A DNA stretch of 64,000 bases from Lachnospiraceae bacterium P6A3 (GTDB taxonomy: Bacteria; Bacillota; Clostridia; Lachnospirales; Lachnospiraceae). The notes beneath the pieces are model-generated. The model saw nothing but the letters and a program-made list of their open reading frames with translations, was not told the DNA's origin and did no database searches. The position numbers and the translations under genes are program-made. The stretch covers positions 62,001-126,000 of the forward strand of contig JNKP01000004.1 in NCBI GenBank assembly GCA_000702085.1. Reading direction: 5' to 3'. Below, piece after piece: positions 28,457 to 37,185 of this stretch; within the stretch, counting starts at the first letter, position 1, and each line of letters opens with the position of its first letter.

Positions 28457-30112
28457 TTACTTCTTGGTTATACCTGCTTTTTCGAGATTTTCCTTGGCAA
28501 GAGCCTGAGCTGCCTCGTACTCTGCCTTCTGCTTAACGGTAATCTCGGAAGCCTGTGCAAGAACTTCGTTTACATCCTTTCTTACGAAGAGGATCTCAGC
28601 CTTCTCCACAACCATGGTTCCGCTCTCATAAAGACCGGTCTTTCCAAGGTCTGCAAAATCACGAAGAGGAGCATTGAGCTCTTTAGCGATCTTCTCGGCA
28701 GTCTCGGGCATGAAAGGATACAGAAGTGATGCACCGGTCATGATGGAATCGCAGAGGTTGTAAAGTACGGTTGCAAGACGGGGCTTCTTGGTCTCATCCT
28801 TGGCAAGAACCCAGGGTTCAGTCTCGTCAATATACTTGTTACATCTCTTGAATACGTTAAATACCTCGGTAAGAGCATCCGCAACTCTGAGGGAATCCAT
28901 CTTGGATTCTGCTGCGGCATAAGCTCCGCTGACAACTGCCTTAAGATCGTCATCGATCTTCTCATCGGCCCACTCGTTGGTTACAACGCCGCCGAAATAC
29001 TTGTTGGCCATTGCTATGGTTCTGCTTACCAGATTTCCGAGAGTATTGGCAAGATCGGAATTGAATCTCTCCGCCATGAGCTCCCAGGTAATGACTCCGT
29101 CATTTTCGTAAGGCATCTCGTGAATAACGAAATATCTTACCGCATCAACTCCGAAAAGATCCGCAAGGTCATCCGCATAGATAACATTTCCCTTGGACTT
29201 ACTCATCTTCTCGCCGCCCTGAAGAAGCCAGGGGTGTCCGAATACCTGCTTGGGAAGAGGCTCACCGAGAGCAAAGAGGAATATAGGCCAATAGATCGTA
29301 TGGAATCTGATTATGTCTTTTCCTATAAGATGAAGATCTGCAGGCCAATTCTTTTTGTACTCCTCGGATGAATTGCCGTCGGCATCATATCCGATACCGG
29401 TGATATAGTTGGTAAGCGCATCAAGCCATACATAGACAACGTGCTTATCATCGAATGTTACGGGGATACCCCACTTGAAGGATGTTCTGGAAACGCACAG
29501 ATCCTGAAGTCCGGGAAGCAGGAAATTGTTCATCATCTCGTTCTTACGGCTTACGGGCTGGATGAACTCGGGGTGCTCGTTGATATATGCAATGAGCTTG
29601 TCGGCATACTTGCTCATCTTGAAGAAGTAAGCTTCCTCCTCGGCATAATGAACATCACCGCCGCACTCGGGGCACTTTCCGTCCTTGAGCTGTGAATCGG
29701 TATAAAACGCCTCACACTCGGTACAGTAGCTTCCGCTGTAAGATCCCTTGTAAATATCTCCCTGATCGTAGAACTTCTTGAAGATCTTCTGAACCTGCTT
29801 TACATGATCGTCATCGGTGGTTCTGATAAAGCGGTCATAAGAAGTGTTCATTCTGTCCCAGATACGCTTGATCTCGCCTGCGGTAGCATCTACGAACTCC
29901 TTGGGAGTTGCGCATCCTGCCTCAATGGCTCTGGTCTCGATCTTCTGACCGTGCTCGTCAGATCCGGTCTGGAAATGAACATCATATCCGTCGGCTTTCT
30001 TGTATCTTGCGATCGCATCCGCAAGAATTATCTCGTAAGTATTTCCTATATGGGGCTTTCCCGATGTATAGGCAATGGCTGTTGTTATGTAGTATTTTCC
30101 CTTATTCTCCAT
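28457..30112 (-). CDS. metG: Methionyl-tRNA synthetase
   Basis: A 551-residue class I synthetase. The HIGH motif appears as GKPHIGNTYE, a four-Cys zinc knuckle as CTEC...CPEC, and the KMSKS loop as GEKMSKSKGN. The anticodon-binding helical domain follows. The C-terminal tRNA-binding/dimerisation (EMAP-like) domain found in longer MetG is absent; the protein ends in a short Ala/Lys-rich helix. I chose the ATG at 30112, 9 nt from AGGAGG, rather than the one at 30118, which is too close. It lies in the long minus-strand gene run. Confidence 0.97.
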   Translation of the reverse strand: MENKGKYYITTAIAYTSGKPHIGNTYEIILADAIARYKKADGYDVHFQTGSDEHGQKIETRAIEAGCATPKEFVDATAGEIKRIWDRMNTSYDRFIRTTDDDHVKQVQKIFKKFYDQGDIYKGSYSGSYCTECEAFYTDSQLKDGKCPECGGDVHYAEEEAYFFKMSKYADKLIAYINEHPEFIQPVSRKNEMMNNFLLPGLQDLCVSRTSFKWGIPVTFDDKHVVYVWLDALTNYITGIGYDADGNSSEEYKKNWPADLHLIGKDIIRFHTIYWPIFLFALGEPLPKQVFGHPWLLQGGEKMSKSKGNVIYADDLADLFGVDAVRYFVIHEMPYENDGVITWELMAERFNSDLANTLGNLVSRTIAMANKYFGGVVTNEWADEKIDDDLKAVVSGAYAAAESKMDSLRVADALTEVFNVFKRCNKYIDETEPWVLAKDETKKPRLATVLYNLCDSIMTGASLLYPFMPETAEKIAKELNAPLRDFADLGKTGLYESGTMVVEKAEILFVRKDVNEVLAQASEITVKQKAEYEAAQALAKENLEKAGITKK

Positions 30113-30171
30113 AATCATCGCCCTCCTTGTTTCTGTCTAAATGATTAAATCTAAATGTATCATAAATACTG

Positions 30172-30957
30172 TTATTCGTCCATTAAACGATTGTACTCAT
30201 CGCATATGGCGGCAAATATCGCTTCCGAACCGTTTCCGTTATCGGGATGATAGACCTTGCACAAATCCCTGTATCTCCTTTTTATCGCATCGGGAGATTT
30301 ACATCCTTCAAAGAAACCGCTTGGAAGCTGCGGCATTCGTTCTTTTTCCTCTATATAATCCTCTTCATCGTAACCGTCATCGTAATCGTCATCATAATCA
30401 TCATAACGGGATTCGATACGTTCTCTTTCGTAATAATCTATCTTCTCGTTTCTTCCGCGCATGTAGCCGCTCTCATAACCGGCATCATATCCCTCGTCAT
30501 ATCCGCGGACATTGTCATAAATATCATCGATCTTATCTCTGAACTCCTCGGACTCCTCAATGACCTCACGCTTCATGTTCCTGTATCTGATAAACCGGAG
30601 CAGATCCATTATCGGCCCCCCAAGCACCATAACGATCAGGAAAACCGTCTGCTGACTTCCCGTGAAATTATCCCTGATGCTGTAAAGGGCAAATGCCGCC
30701 GCTCCGGCCACAAGGATTCCCACAATATAATTATGGAAAAGCTTTATAAAAAAATACAGATAGGACAAAACACCGTAGATTATCAGAAGGCTTCCGCCGG
30801 CATAAAGGGGCTTTTCCGTAACTGCGGCAAAGGTCTTTTCAAGATCAGTATCCCAGAACATTACACCAACAGCCAGCACGGCAAGAATAAACTTTGCCGG
30901 TATGGCTGCGAGTTTGGATCTGAGCTCCGCTACCTTTACCACCTTTAATCCGTTCAT
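30172..30957 (-). CDS. Membrane-anchored protein with C-terminal J domain
   Basis: A 261-residue protein. Three or four hydrophobic helices fill residues 15-115. A strongly acidic, Tyr/Asp/Gly-rich region (about 150-205) follows, and the C-terminal 48 residues form a short J domain with the HPD tripeptide (VYHPDNGNG) between its helices. The J domain is C-terminal and lacks room for helix IV. It should recruit a Hsp70 to the membrane. The start overlaps the O-antigen-ligase-like gene by 4 nt (ATGA) with GGAGG upstream. The client is unknown; the neighbours suggest envelope polysaccharide machinery. Confidence 0.85.
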   Translation of the reverse strand: MNGLKVVKVAELRSKLAAIPAKFILAVLAVGVMFWDTDLEKTFAAVTEKPLYAGGSLLIIYGVLSYLYFFIKLFHNYIVGILVAGAAAFALYSIRDNFTGSQQTVFLIVMVLGGPIMDLLRFIRYRNMKREVIEESEEFRDKIDDIYDNVRGYDEGYDAGYESGYMRGRNEKIDYYERERIESRYDDYDDDYDDGYDEEDYIEEKERMPQLPSGFFEGCKSPDAIKRRYRDLCKVYHPDNGNGSEAIFAAICDEYNRLMDE

Positions 30958-32606
30958 CTGTCCTCCGATTTATCGTGCGTCACCGCCCACGCTCCGAAAG
31001 CAAGAACAAGAGCAAGCTGTGACACATTAACCGCTGTCTGAAAACTGAAAATATTATTGATTATATACGCGAGAATGCCAAGTGAGCAAGAAAGAGCGGT
31101 GATATTCTTTTTCTTAAAGCCCTTTATCATCACGCATATCATAAGTCCGTAGTAGGAAACCGCTCCGATAAGGCCTGTATTAACAAGCATCGTAAGAGGA
31201 TCGCAATGTGCGTTGGTAAGTCTCGCTCCGTTAAAGTATTCGATGACAAACAAAGCGGTTTCGTCATTTCTTCCGCACATGGTAAACGAATAGAAATTAT
31301 CCGGGCCCACACCGAAGAGCTTTTCAACAGGTGTCATCTCCTTAAACAGTGCCCATCCGGCTTTCATGGTCGCACCCCTGTGCGCGCCCCATTCATCGCA
31401 GAACCAGAAAACAGAACCCTCTTTTCCCAGATATCCCACGCCGCTTCCCGTATTTGCGATAAGCAGAAGGATAAATATCAAAAGCGAGATTCCGGTGAGG
31501 GCGGTAAGAACAAGTCCTATATTTACTTTTGTCTGTGTCTTTTCCTTCTTAATACGGATGAATATCAGAGCTGTAACCCCGGCAAAAGCTGCCGCAATTC
31601 CCAACACCACCGACGGCTTTTCAAGTAATAATCCCAAAGCGTCGTTGGTTCTGCTGTATCCGCCGCATACAATCTGTATCGCATGCAAAAAAGTTCCCAG
31701 GCAGCCCGTCAGGATTATAAGCACTATTTTAAAAAGCGCTTTAAGATCTTTACCCGAGATGATCATAAGAGCAAGTATCACCGCAAAAAGCGCTGGGTAT
31801 GCGGAAGCTGACCCCTGTCCGATGATCATGTAGAAAGCCAATGTCATATATATGACAAGAAGTGCGTTAAGTGCCTTGCTTCCAAAACCTTTCTTTTCCT
31901 TCCTCAGGAAAAATGCCGCCGCTCCGCAAAACATTACCGTGATCAGATATCCGCAAAACCAGTTGGAGTTGCCTATGGTAGATATCCTTCCGCCGTACCA
32001 GCCTTCGGCATGCAAAACATTACCCTTAAGATCCATCAAAATACCCAGAAGGCATACGGCAAATGATCCCGCCATGATTACGGGCAGGAAATAATTCTTT
32101 GCTTTACCCAGCCTCGGAACAATAATGGCCGCAAGCCCGAGTGCCAGATATGAAACCATACCCACATACCACCCCCGTTCGCCGTAAAGAGCGATCTCTT
32201 TTTCATCGGAGAGAGCACGGGATATGATCACATTTGCGCAAAAGACAGCAGCCCATATATCACTCGGATATATTTTAACCTTCTTCGAAATATACTCCCG
32301 AAGATTTCCGGAGGTCTGTTTATCCTTTACAAATGCAACGATAAAAGAAAGAACATACAAAGCGAGAGGAACGAGAAGCATTTTCCCGGATATCTTAATG
32401 ACGCTTATCCAGAATTTGCCTTTATCGCTTCCGAGGCTGTCATAACTCGGAAGATAAAGAGGCAGCAAAACTCCGGTTGCGATCAAATAAAAAGAGACCA
32501 CAATAAACAGGAGAATGTCCGCGGCATATTTTATGCCTCCGCTTACTCCCGGTTTATCAGTCTCTCTTTCGATTCCGGTAATTTTCCTGATGATATTAAA
32601 GATCAT
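30954..32606 (-). CDS. O-antigen ligase/polymerase-like membrane protein
   Basis: A 550-residue polytopic protein with about 12 helices. The Wzy_C/WaaL-type outer loop is visible as FGVGPDNFYSF, then LTNAHCDPLTMLVNTGLIGAVSYY with the conserved His. Such enzymes transfer or polymerise glycans from a lipid carrier outside the membrane. I chose the ATG at 32606, which overlaps the upstream gene by 11 nt; a TTG at 32642 is less likely. Neither has a clear Shine-Dalgarno, so translation is probably coupled. The substrate is unknown. Confidence 0.85.
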   Translation of the reverse strand: MIFNIIRKITGIERETDKPGVSGGIKYAADILLFIVVSFYLIATGVLLPLYLPSYDSLGSDKGKFWISVIKISGKMLLVPLALYVLSFIVAFVKDKQTSGNLREYISKKVKIYPSDIWAAVFCANVIISRALSDEKEIALYGERGWYVGMVSYLALGLAAIIVPRLGKAKNYFLPVIMAGSFAVCLLGILMDLKGNVLHAEGWYGGRISTIGNSNWFCGYLITVMFCGAAAFFLRKEKKGFGSKALNALLVIYMTLAFYMIIGQGSASAYPALFAVILALMIISGKDLKALFKIVLIILTGCLGTFLHAIQIVCGGYSRTNDALGLLLEKPSVVLGIAAAFAGVTALIFIRIKKEKTQTKVNIGLVLTALTGISLLIFILLLIANTGSGVGYLGKEGSVFWFCDEWGAHRGATMKAGWALFKEMTPVEKLFGVGPDNFYSFTMCGRNDETALFVIEYFNGARLTNAHCDPLTMLVNTGLIGAVSYYGLMICVMIKGFKKKNITALSCSLGILAYIINNIFSFQTAVNVSQLALVLAFGAWAVTHDKSEDR

Positions 32607-33258
32607 ACGCTTTAAATGCAATATTTTGCGGAACGATATCAAACTTTTTTACGCTTCCACCGGCAGGATCCGTATATTCCAGATGATCTGCGCAAAGCGC
32701 CACAGTCTTAATTCCCATATCCGCAGACATTTCCTTACTTTCCGTGCTTCCGTATTTAAGATCTCCCAATATCGGATATCCCAGATGTGACAGCTGTGCT
32801 CTTATCTGATGAAATCTTCCCGTTCCGATCTCAACATTAAGAAGAGTTGTTCCGTTCTTTACGGAAACGGGTTCATACGAAAGCTTTGCTTTCTTAAAAT
32901 CTTCCCCTTCACCTATCTCGCACTCGGAAGAAGCATTCTTTCTCATATAGCAAACATCGCTTCCGCCCTTTGTGATCTCACCGAGGACAACCGCTTTGTA
33001 AGATTTCTTAAGCTGTCCGTTTTGAAGCTGCTCCGTCAATGCAGCTGCGGTCTTTTTATTCTTCGCAAAAACAAGAAGTCCCTCCACCGGCTGGTCAAGT
33101 CTGTGGATCACTCCCAGGTATCCGCCCTTAAAGAGATTTTTAAGCTTGCTGCATACATCTTCTTCCGAAGCTCTTGCGGTCTGTACGCTAAGCCCCGCAG
33201 GTTTATATATGACGATGCAGTCATTGTCTTCATAGATTATCCCGATATCAGGTTTCAT
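32596..33258 (-). CDS. RluA-family RNA pseudouridine synthase
   Basis: A 220-residue cytosolic enzyme converting uridine to pseudouridine in rRNA or tRNA. The catalytic Asp is in GVIHRLDQPVEG, and FHQIRAQLSHLGYPILGDLKYG is the second family signature. No S4 domain is present, so it is of the short RluA/TruC-like type; the target site cannot be read. It overlaps the upstream methyltransferase by 4 nt (ATGA), with GAGGATAG upstream of the ATG, pairing two RNA-modification enzymes. Confidence 0.93.
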   Translation of the reverse strand: MKPDIGIIYEDNDCIVIYKPAGLSVQTARASEEDVCSKLKNLFKGGYLGVIHRLDQPVEGLLVFAKNKKTAAALTEQLQNGQLKKSYKAVVLGEITKGGSDVCYMRKNASSECEIGEGEDFKKAKLSYEPVSVKNGTTLLNVEIGTGRFHQIRAQLSHLGYPILGDLKYGSTESKEMSADMGIKTVALCADHLEYTDPAGGSVKKFDIVPQNIAFKAYDL

Positions 33259-34658
33259 CCGACTATCCTCAATCCCTTAGGGTAATGATTCTTTACCCTT
33301 CCGTTTGAAACTTTGCCCCATCCCAGTGAGTATCCGCATACGCACACAAGGCACCATCCGTTTCCTTCGCCTTCAAGAGTCATTCCGCGGACATAGCTTT
33401 CCGCCGCATCCTCATCAGTGTCTATGCTCAGTTTCGCATCTCCTTTGCCAAGGGCCAGGGCAAGGGCATGTGCGGGTTCGAATCTGTCCTTTTTAAATGT
33501 CCCTATGCAAAGTCCGCATCTGAGTACCTTAAGTCCGGAAAGAGAAGGAGTATCTTCCGGCATGATATAAAGATTATCTCCGAAGAGTCTGAACCTGGCT
33601 TTGGCTTCAAGGATCCTGTCTGCTGCTTCATCCGTAAGTGAATCCTTAAGGAAAGTCTCAAGGGCCTTCATATCCTTTATACGGGATCCCGTTTCATATC
33701 CGCCGAAGGGGAGAGCGTTCTCGGAATCACCGCCTTTTGATAAAAGTGCGGAAAACTGTCCCTCCCCTTTAAAATCCGGCGGCATGAGCCTGACGGTTTT
33801 TTCATAAGGGTGTGTTCCGTCCATGCATCCGGCTGCTTTATCCTTGATATACGAAATATCTTCGAGTTTCATATCGGGATGCAGCTCCATGAGGTACGCA
33901 ACCCTGTCTTCATTTTCTTCTTTTTCGAAAGTGCATGTGGAATAAACAAGTACTCCGCCTGCCTTAAGCATCCTGTATGCGTTTTCAAGGATTTCCTTTT
34001 GCCTCTCCGCACACACCTTCACATTTTCCGTGCTCCATTGCGCTATCGCATCCGGATCTTTTCTGAACATACCCTCTCCGGAACAGGGAGCATCTACTAT
34101 AACGGCATCAAAATATCCTTCGAATCTCTCCGCCAGTTTATCCGTACTTTCATTCAATACGATTGCATTGGTGATTCCCATTCTCTCAATATTGCATGAG
34201 AGCACATCGGCTCGGGACCTGTTGATCTCATTGGAAACCAGCAGCCCTTTCCCCGCCATGACCTGGGCAATCTGTGTGGACTTTCCTCCGGGTGATGCGC
34301 ACAGGTCTATTACCCTGATACCCTCTTCACTTTCGGACAGTCTCTTAAAAAACTCACTTTGAGTAAGAACCGCTCCCGGCACCATAGCTCCCGGATCCTG
34401 GATATAATAAACGCCCGCATCGTGAAACGGTCTTCTTCCGGGGGCAAATTCCGGATTAAAATAGTATCCGCTTTCTTCGTAAGGAATACCCTCAAGTTCC
34501 ATAAGCTTTGCGATATCTGCAGAGTTTTCCGATTTCTTTTTCAGAGGATTCAAACGAAGAGCCTGAACGCTTTCCTGAGCGTATGAACTTTCAAGGAGAT
34601 GAAATCTCTCATCTCCCAGCAGTGTTTTCATATTCCGTACAAATTCTTCAGGCAGCAT
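33255..34658 (-). CDS. RsmF/RsmB-family rRNA (cytosine-C5) methyltransferase
   Basis: A 467-residue NOL1/NOP2/Sun enzyme. The SAM-binding motif is VIDLCASPGGKSTQIAQ, motif IV is VIVDAPCSGEGMFRKD with one catalytic Cys, and motif VI VYSTCTFEKEENED has the second. The C-terminal part resembles the RsmF PUA-like domain. It probably makes m5C in 16S rRNA. AAGGAAT precedes the ATG; the gene begins 4 nt after the arginase-like gene and overlaps the pseudouridine synthase. Confidence 0.92.
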   Translation of the reverse strand: MLPEEFVRNMKTLLGDERFHLLESSYAQESVQALRLNPLKKKSENSADIAKLMELEGIPYEESGYYFNPEFAPGRRPFHDAGVYYIQDPGAMVPGAVLTQSEFFKRLSESEEGIRVIDLCASPGGKSTQIAQVMAGKGLLVSNEINRSRADVLSCNIERMGITNAIVLNESTDKLAERFEGYFDAVIVDAPCSGEGMFRKDPDAIAQWSTENVKVCAERQKEILENAYRMLKAGGVLVYSTCTFEKEENEDRVAYLMELHPDMKLEDISYIKDKAAGCMDGTHPYEKTVRLMPPDFKGEGQFSALLSKGGDSENALPFGGYETGSRIKDMKALETFLKDSLTDEAADRILEAKARFRLFGDNLYIMPEDTPSLSGLKVLRCGLCIGTFKKDRFEPAHALALALGKGDAKLSIDTDEDAAESYVRGMTLEGEGNGWCLVCVCGYSLGWGKVSNGRVKNHYPKGLRIVG

Positions 34659-34661
34659 TTT

Positions 34662-35423
34662 TTATTCCTTACAATAGTTTCCGATTACTTCGATAAGAGC
34701 CCGGTCAGATCTTACGTTTTCCATACGTACTCTTTCGGTGCATTCGGGATCACTTTCCGATATCCCGCCGCATATATCCGCTCCTATCAGTCGTCTTCCC
34801 GAGACCTTTGAATCGATCAAAGAGGACAGTTCATTCAGGTGAAGGGATCCCTGATCCCAGTTGGTAATACATTCCCCCGTATCAAGGATATCCTTATCAA
34901 CGGAAAAATATACGGGATGATTTCCTTCCTCGTATCCCTTTCCGCGATAGACTCTTCCGGTTACGTTAACTCCGCCCGTCACGGTATCGCAGATTTCCCC
35001 CTGCACTTCGAAAACGGCAGGTCCGTATACATAAAGGGAACTTAAGTTTTCATCCTTTTCCAAAACGTCCAGTGCCCAGCTTCCGCAACTGAGTATCTCT
35101 CCGAGTCCCGCTCTTTGCATATCGTTATGATTATCCATCAGGATAAGATCATATTTTTCGCTTATGAATGAAGTGAAAATCCGGGACATGTAATGGTAAT
35201 TTCCGGTATCGATAAGATGAATCCCTGTTTCGGGAACAGGAATTTCAGACAGTCTTTCTCTTATTTCGGAGTATGCTTCATCCGTGCAGTACATATTCCT
35301 GCCGGATATATCCGTAAAAGAAATCCTCCTGCAGATGTCCTCTCCTCCTATGCCGAGAAGTTCCTCCATATCCTCAGGGTAAGTGTCGTTTAAATCGGTG
35401 ATCAGTATCCTAATTTCCGTCAC
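34662..35423 (-). CDS. Arginase/ureohydrolase-fold protein
   Basis: A 253-residue protein whose metal-ligand motifs match the ureohydrolase superfamily in divergent form. DTGNYHYMS (H77) corresponds to GGDHS, LMDNHND (D97, H99, D101) to DAHxD, and FSVDKDILD (D176, D178) to SxDxDxxDP. A dinuclear Mn site is therefore likely. The substrate (arginine, agmatine, formiminoglutamate or other) is not predictable, and the protein is divergent from all of these. The GTG at 35423 touches the Shine-Dalgarno GGGAGG, so the true start may be a few codons later. It overlaps the upstream gene by 14 nt. Confidence 0.75.
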   Translation of the reverse strand: MTEIRILITDLNDTYPEDMEELLGIGGEDICRRISFTDISGRNMYCTDEAYSEIRERLSEIPVPETGIHLIDTGNYHYMSRIFTSFISEKYDLILMDNHNDMQRAGLGEILSCGSWALDVLEKDENLSSLYVYGPAVFEVQGEICDTVTGGVNVTGRVYRGKGYEEGNHPVYFSVDKDILDTGECITNWDQGSLHLNELSSLIDSKVSGRRLIGADICGGISESDPECTERVRMENVRSDRALIEVIGNYCKE

Positions 35424-37185
35424 CTCCCGATTTCTTGCGAACGATCAGGAATATGCTTACGGCAACTATGGATATCAGGCTTATGGTCTCCGCAAATTTC
35501 CATAAAGGGGATTCTTTATATTCCAGCTTAATGCTTCCCTCGTAATTACCGGGAACAATGACCATTACCCTTCCGTCGGTTGCCTGCATTGTGGGAAGCT
35601 TTACTCCGTCAGCGGTTTTCGACACGTATCCTTTGTAATAAACAACGGGGAATACAAGCACGGTTTCATCCGATGTACTCTTAACCTCCAGAAGCCAATC
35701 ACCTCCCGCTCTTGCATAGGAAAGCACTTCGCCTCCCGCGATGGCGGGACATTCATCATACCGGGCTTCTCTGTTCCAGGAGACGGGGAAATACAATTCA
35801 TCACTTACGATGCCGATCTCTTCGCCTTTGGTGATCACAGCTCTTCCGTTTTCGCTGCATGCTCTTACCTGAAGAATAACTGCGGGAACCACCGCAAGGA
35901 TAATTAAAAGTGCGCCGAAAACATTTCCGGATTTGGCGGACTGCATTTTAATATCCGTGATAAGGAAAGCGGCAAGCATACATGCACACACCGTGCATAT
36001 ACCGATATATCTCCAGGAAAACTGCACGCTGCAAAACAGGGGTTTCAATATTCCGGTGCTTTGCTCTATACGCGTCCAGGGGAAATATTTGCTTGAGACA
36101 AAAAGAGATACCGCAGAAATCGCAAAGAGTATGGATTCTGCAACAAAGCCTGCGGGAAGCTTTTTCTTATCACCCTTTTTCTTAAAACATCCGAATAACA
36201 AAATGCAGGTTCTTATGAACCATGCCGCAAGTATTGCGGTAATTGCAGGTCCTATTGCGGTGGGCATCCTGAGTTCGTATGCTATTCCCGATCCGCTTCC
36301 CGAAGGTATGATCTCAAGAAGTTCTCTCCATCCGGGATAAAAACCTCTCATTATGTTTGAAGATTCGTTAAACAGATAGGTGTCCGACCTCATATAATCG
36401 ATCATCGGAACAAAGCTGTAGGCGGTAAGCCCGGCAAATATCACTACGGATAAGATCAGAGTTATCAAAATCTTTTTACTGAATGTCTTTTTGAATAAAA
36501 TGGCTGCGGAAATCGCCAGAAAACATGCTGCCATCACGGTGGTGAGAATATGGGATTCCGCAAGAAGAGCCATGGAAATGCCGAGAAGTGCCGCATTTTT
36601 AAGCATGCCGCGAAGCCCGGTTTTGTTTTCATCACTGTATACTCTGACAAAACAGAAGATCACAAAAGGAAGAAAGGCCATCGCGGTATATTCGCCGGCC
36701 GCATCCCTTATATAGACATCCGTAAGTCTGTATACGGAAAGAGTGTACACAAAGCCGATAACTGCGGAGGTTATCTTCTCTCCCTTAAGGATACCTTTTA
36801 CGCTCAGATATGTTACTACACCCGTTACCGCATTTATGAGTATTACATAAATATCATACGCGATCCCCAGAGGAACTCCGGCATTTACCATAAAAGCGGG
36901 TACATACAAAAACAGATCCGGATAAAAAACAGGCATCGCATATCCGGTGCCCTGATTCATTACAAAATATATCCTTGCGGGAAAATAACCCGACTGAAGA
37001 GTCCGGGCAAGTGCAGCGAGTCTGCGAAGATGGAAAAGCTTATCCTGATAATCGGGGAGAATATCCGCACCGAATAAGGCAGTCAGACATGAAAGCAGAA
37101 TCCCTGCAATCACGATGATGCATGCAACCGCCGAACCGGATCTGTTTTCCGCAGTCTTTTTTCTGTCAGCACCGGTATCCGTCAC
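35410..37185 (-). CDS. Polytopic membrane protein of the PTPS-related (6-pyruvoyl-tetrahydropterin synthase related) type
   Basis: A 591-residue protein with about 12 helices. The first outer loop (DILPDYQDKLFHLRRLAALA, then GYFPARIYFVMNQGTGYAMPVFYPDLFLYVP) is the hallmark of the PTPS_related/GT-C-like family, despite the family name not a pterin enzyme. A C-terminal outer beta region precedes the last helix. It is likely a lipid-carrier-dependent glycosyltransferase. The start is a GTG overlapping the previous stop as GTGA, with GGAGG upstream. Confidence 0.82.
   Translation of the reverse strand: MTDTGADRKKTAENRSGSAVACIIVIAGILLSCLTALFGADILPDYQDKLFHLRRLAALARTLQSGYFPARIYFVMNQGTGYAMPVFYPDLFLYVPAFMVNAGVPLGIAYDIYVILINAVTGVVTYLSVKGILKGEKITSAVIGFVYTLSVYRLTDVYIRDAAGEYTAMAFLPFVIFCFVRVYSDENKTGLRGMLKNAALLGISMALLAESHILTTVMAACFLAISAAILFKKTFSKKILITLILSVVIFAGLTAYSFVPMIDYMRSDTYLFNESSNIMRGFYPGWRELLEIIPSGSGSGIAYELRMPTAIGPAITAILAAWFIRTCILLFGCFKKKGDKKKLPAGFVAESILFAISAVSLFVSSKYFPWTRIEQSTGILKPLFCSVQFSWRYIGICTVCACMLAAFLITDIKMQSAKSGNVFGALLIILAVVPAVILQVRACSENGRAVITKGEEIGIVSDELYFPVSWNREARYDECPAIAGGEVLSYARAGGDWLLEVKSTSDETVLVFPVVYYKGYVSKTADGVKLPTMQATDGRVMVIVPGNYEGSIKLEYKESPLWKFAETISLISIVAVSIFLIVRKKSGGDGN

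Noticed and set aside
30360-30480. Tandem repeat or CRISPR-like array
   Set aside because: The repetitive ATC/GTC-rich DNA is just the codons of the Tyr/Asp-rich belt in the J-domain protein; there are no regular spacers.
30247-30948. 233-codon frame on the plus strand
   Set aside because: Antisense to the J-domain protein, whose acidic repeats give long Ile/Val-rich complements.
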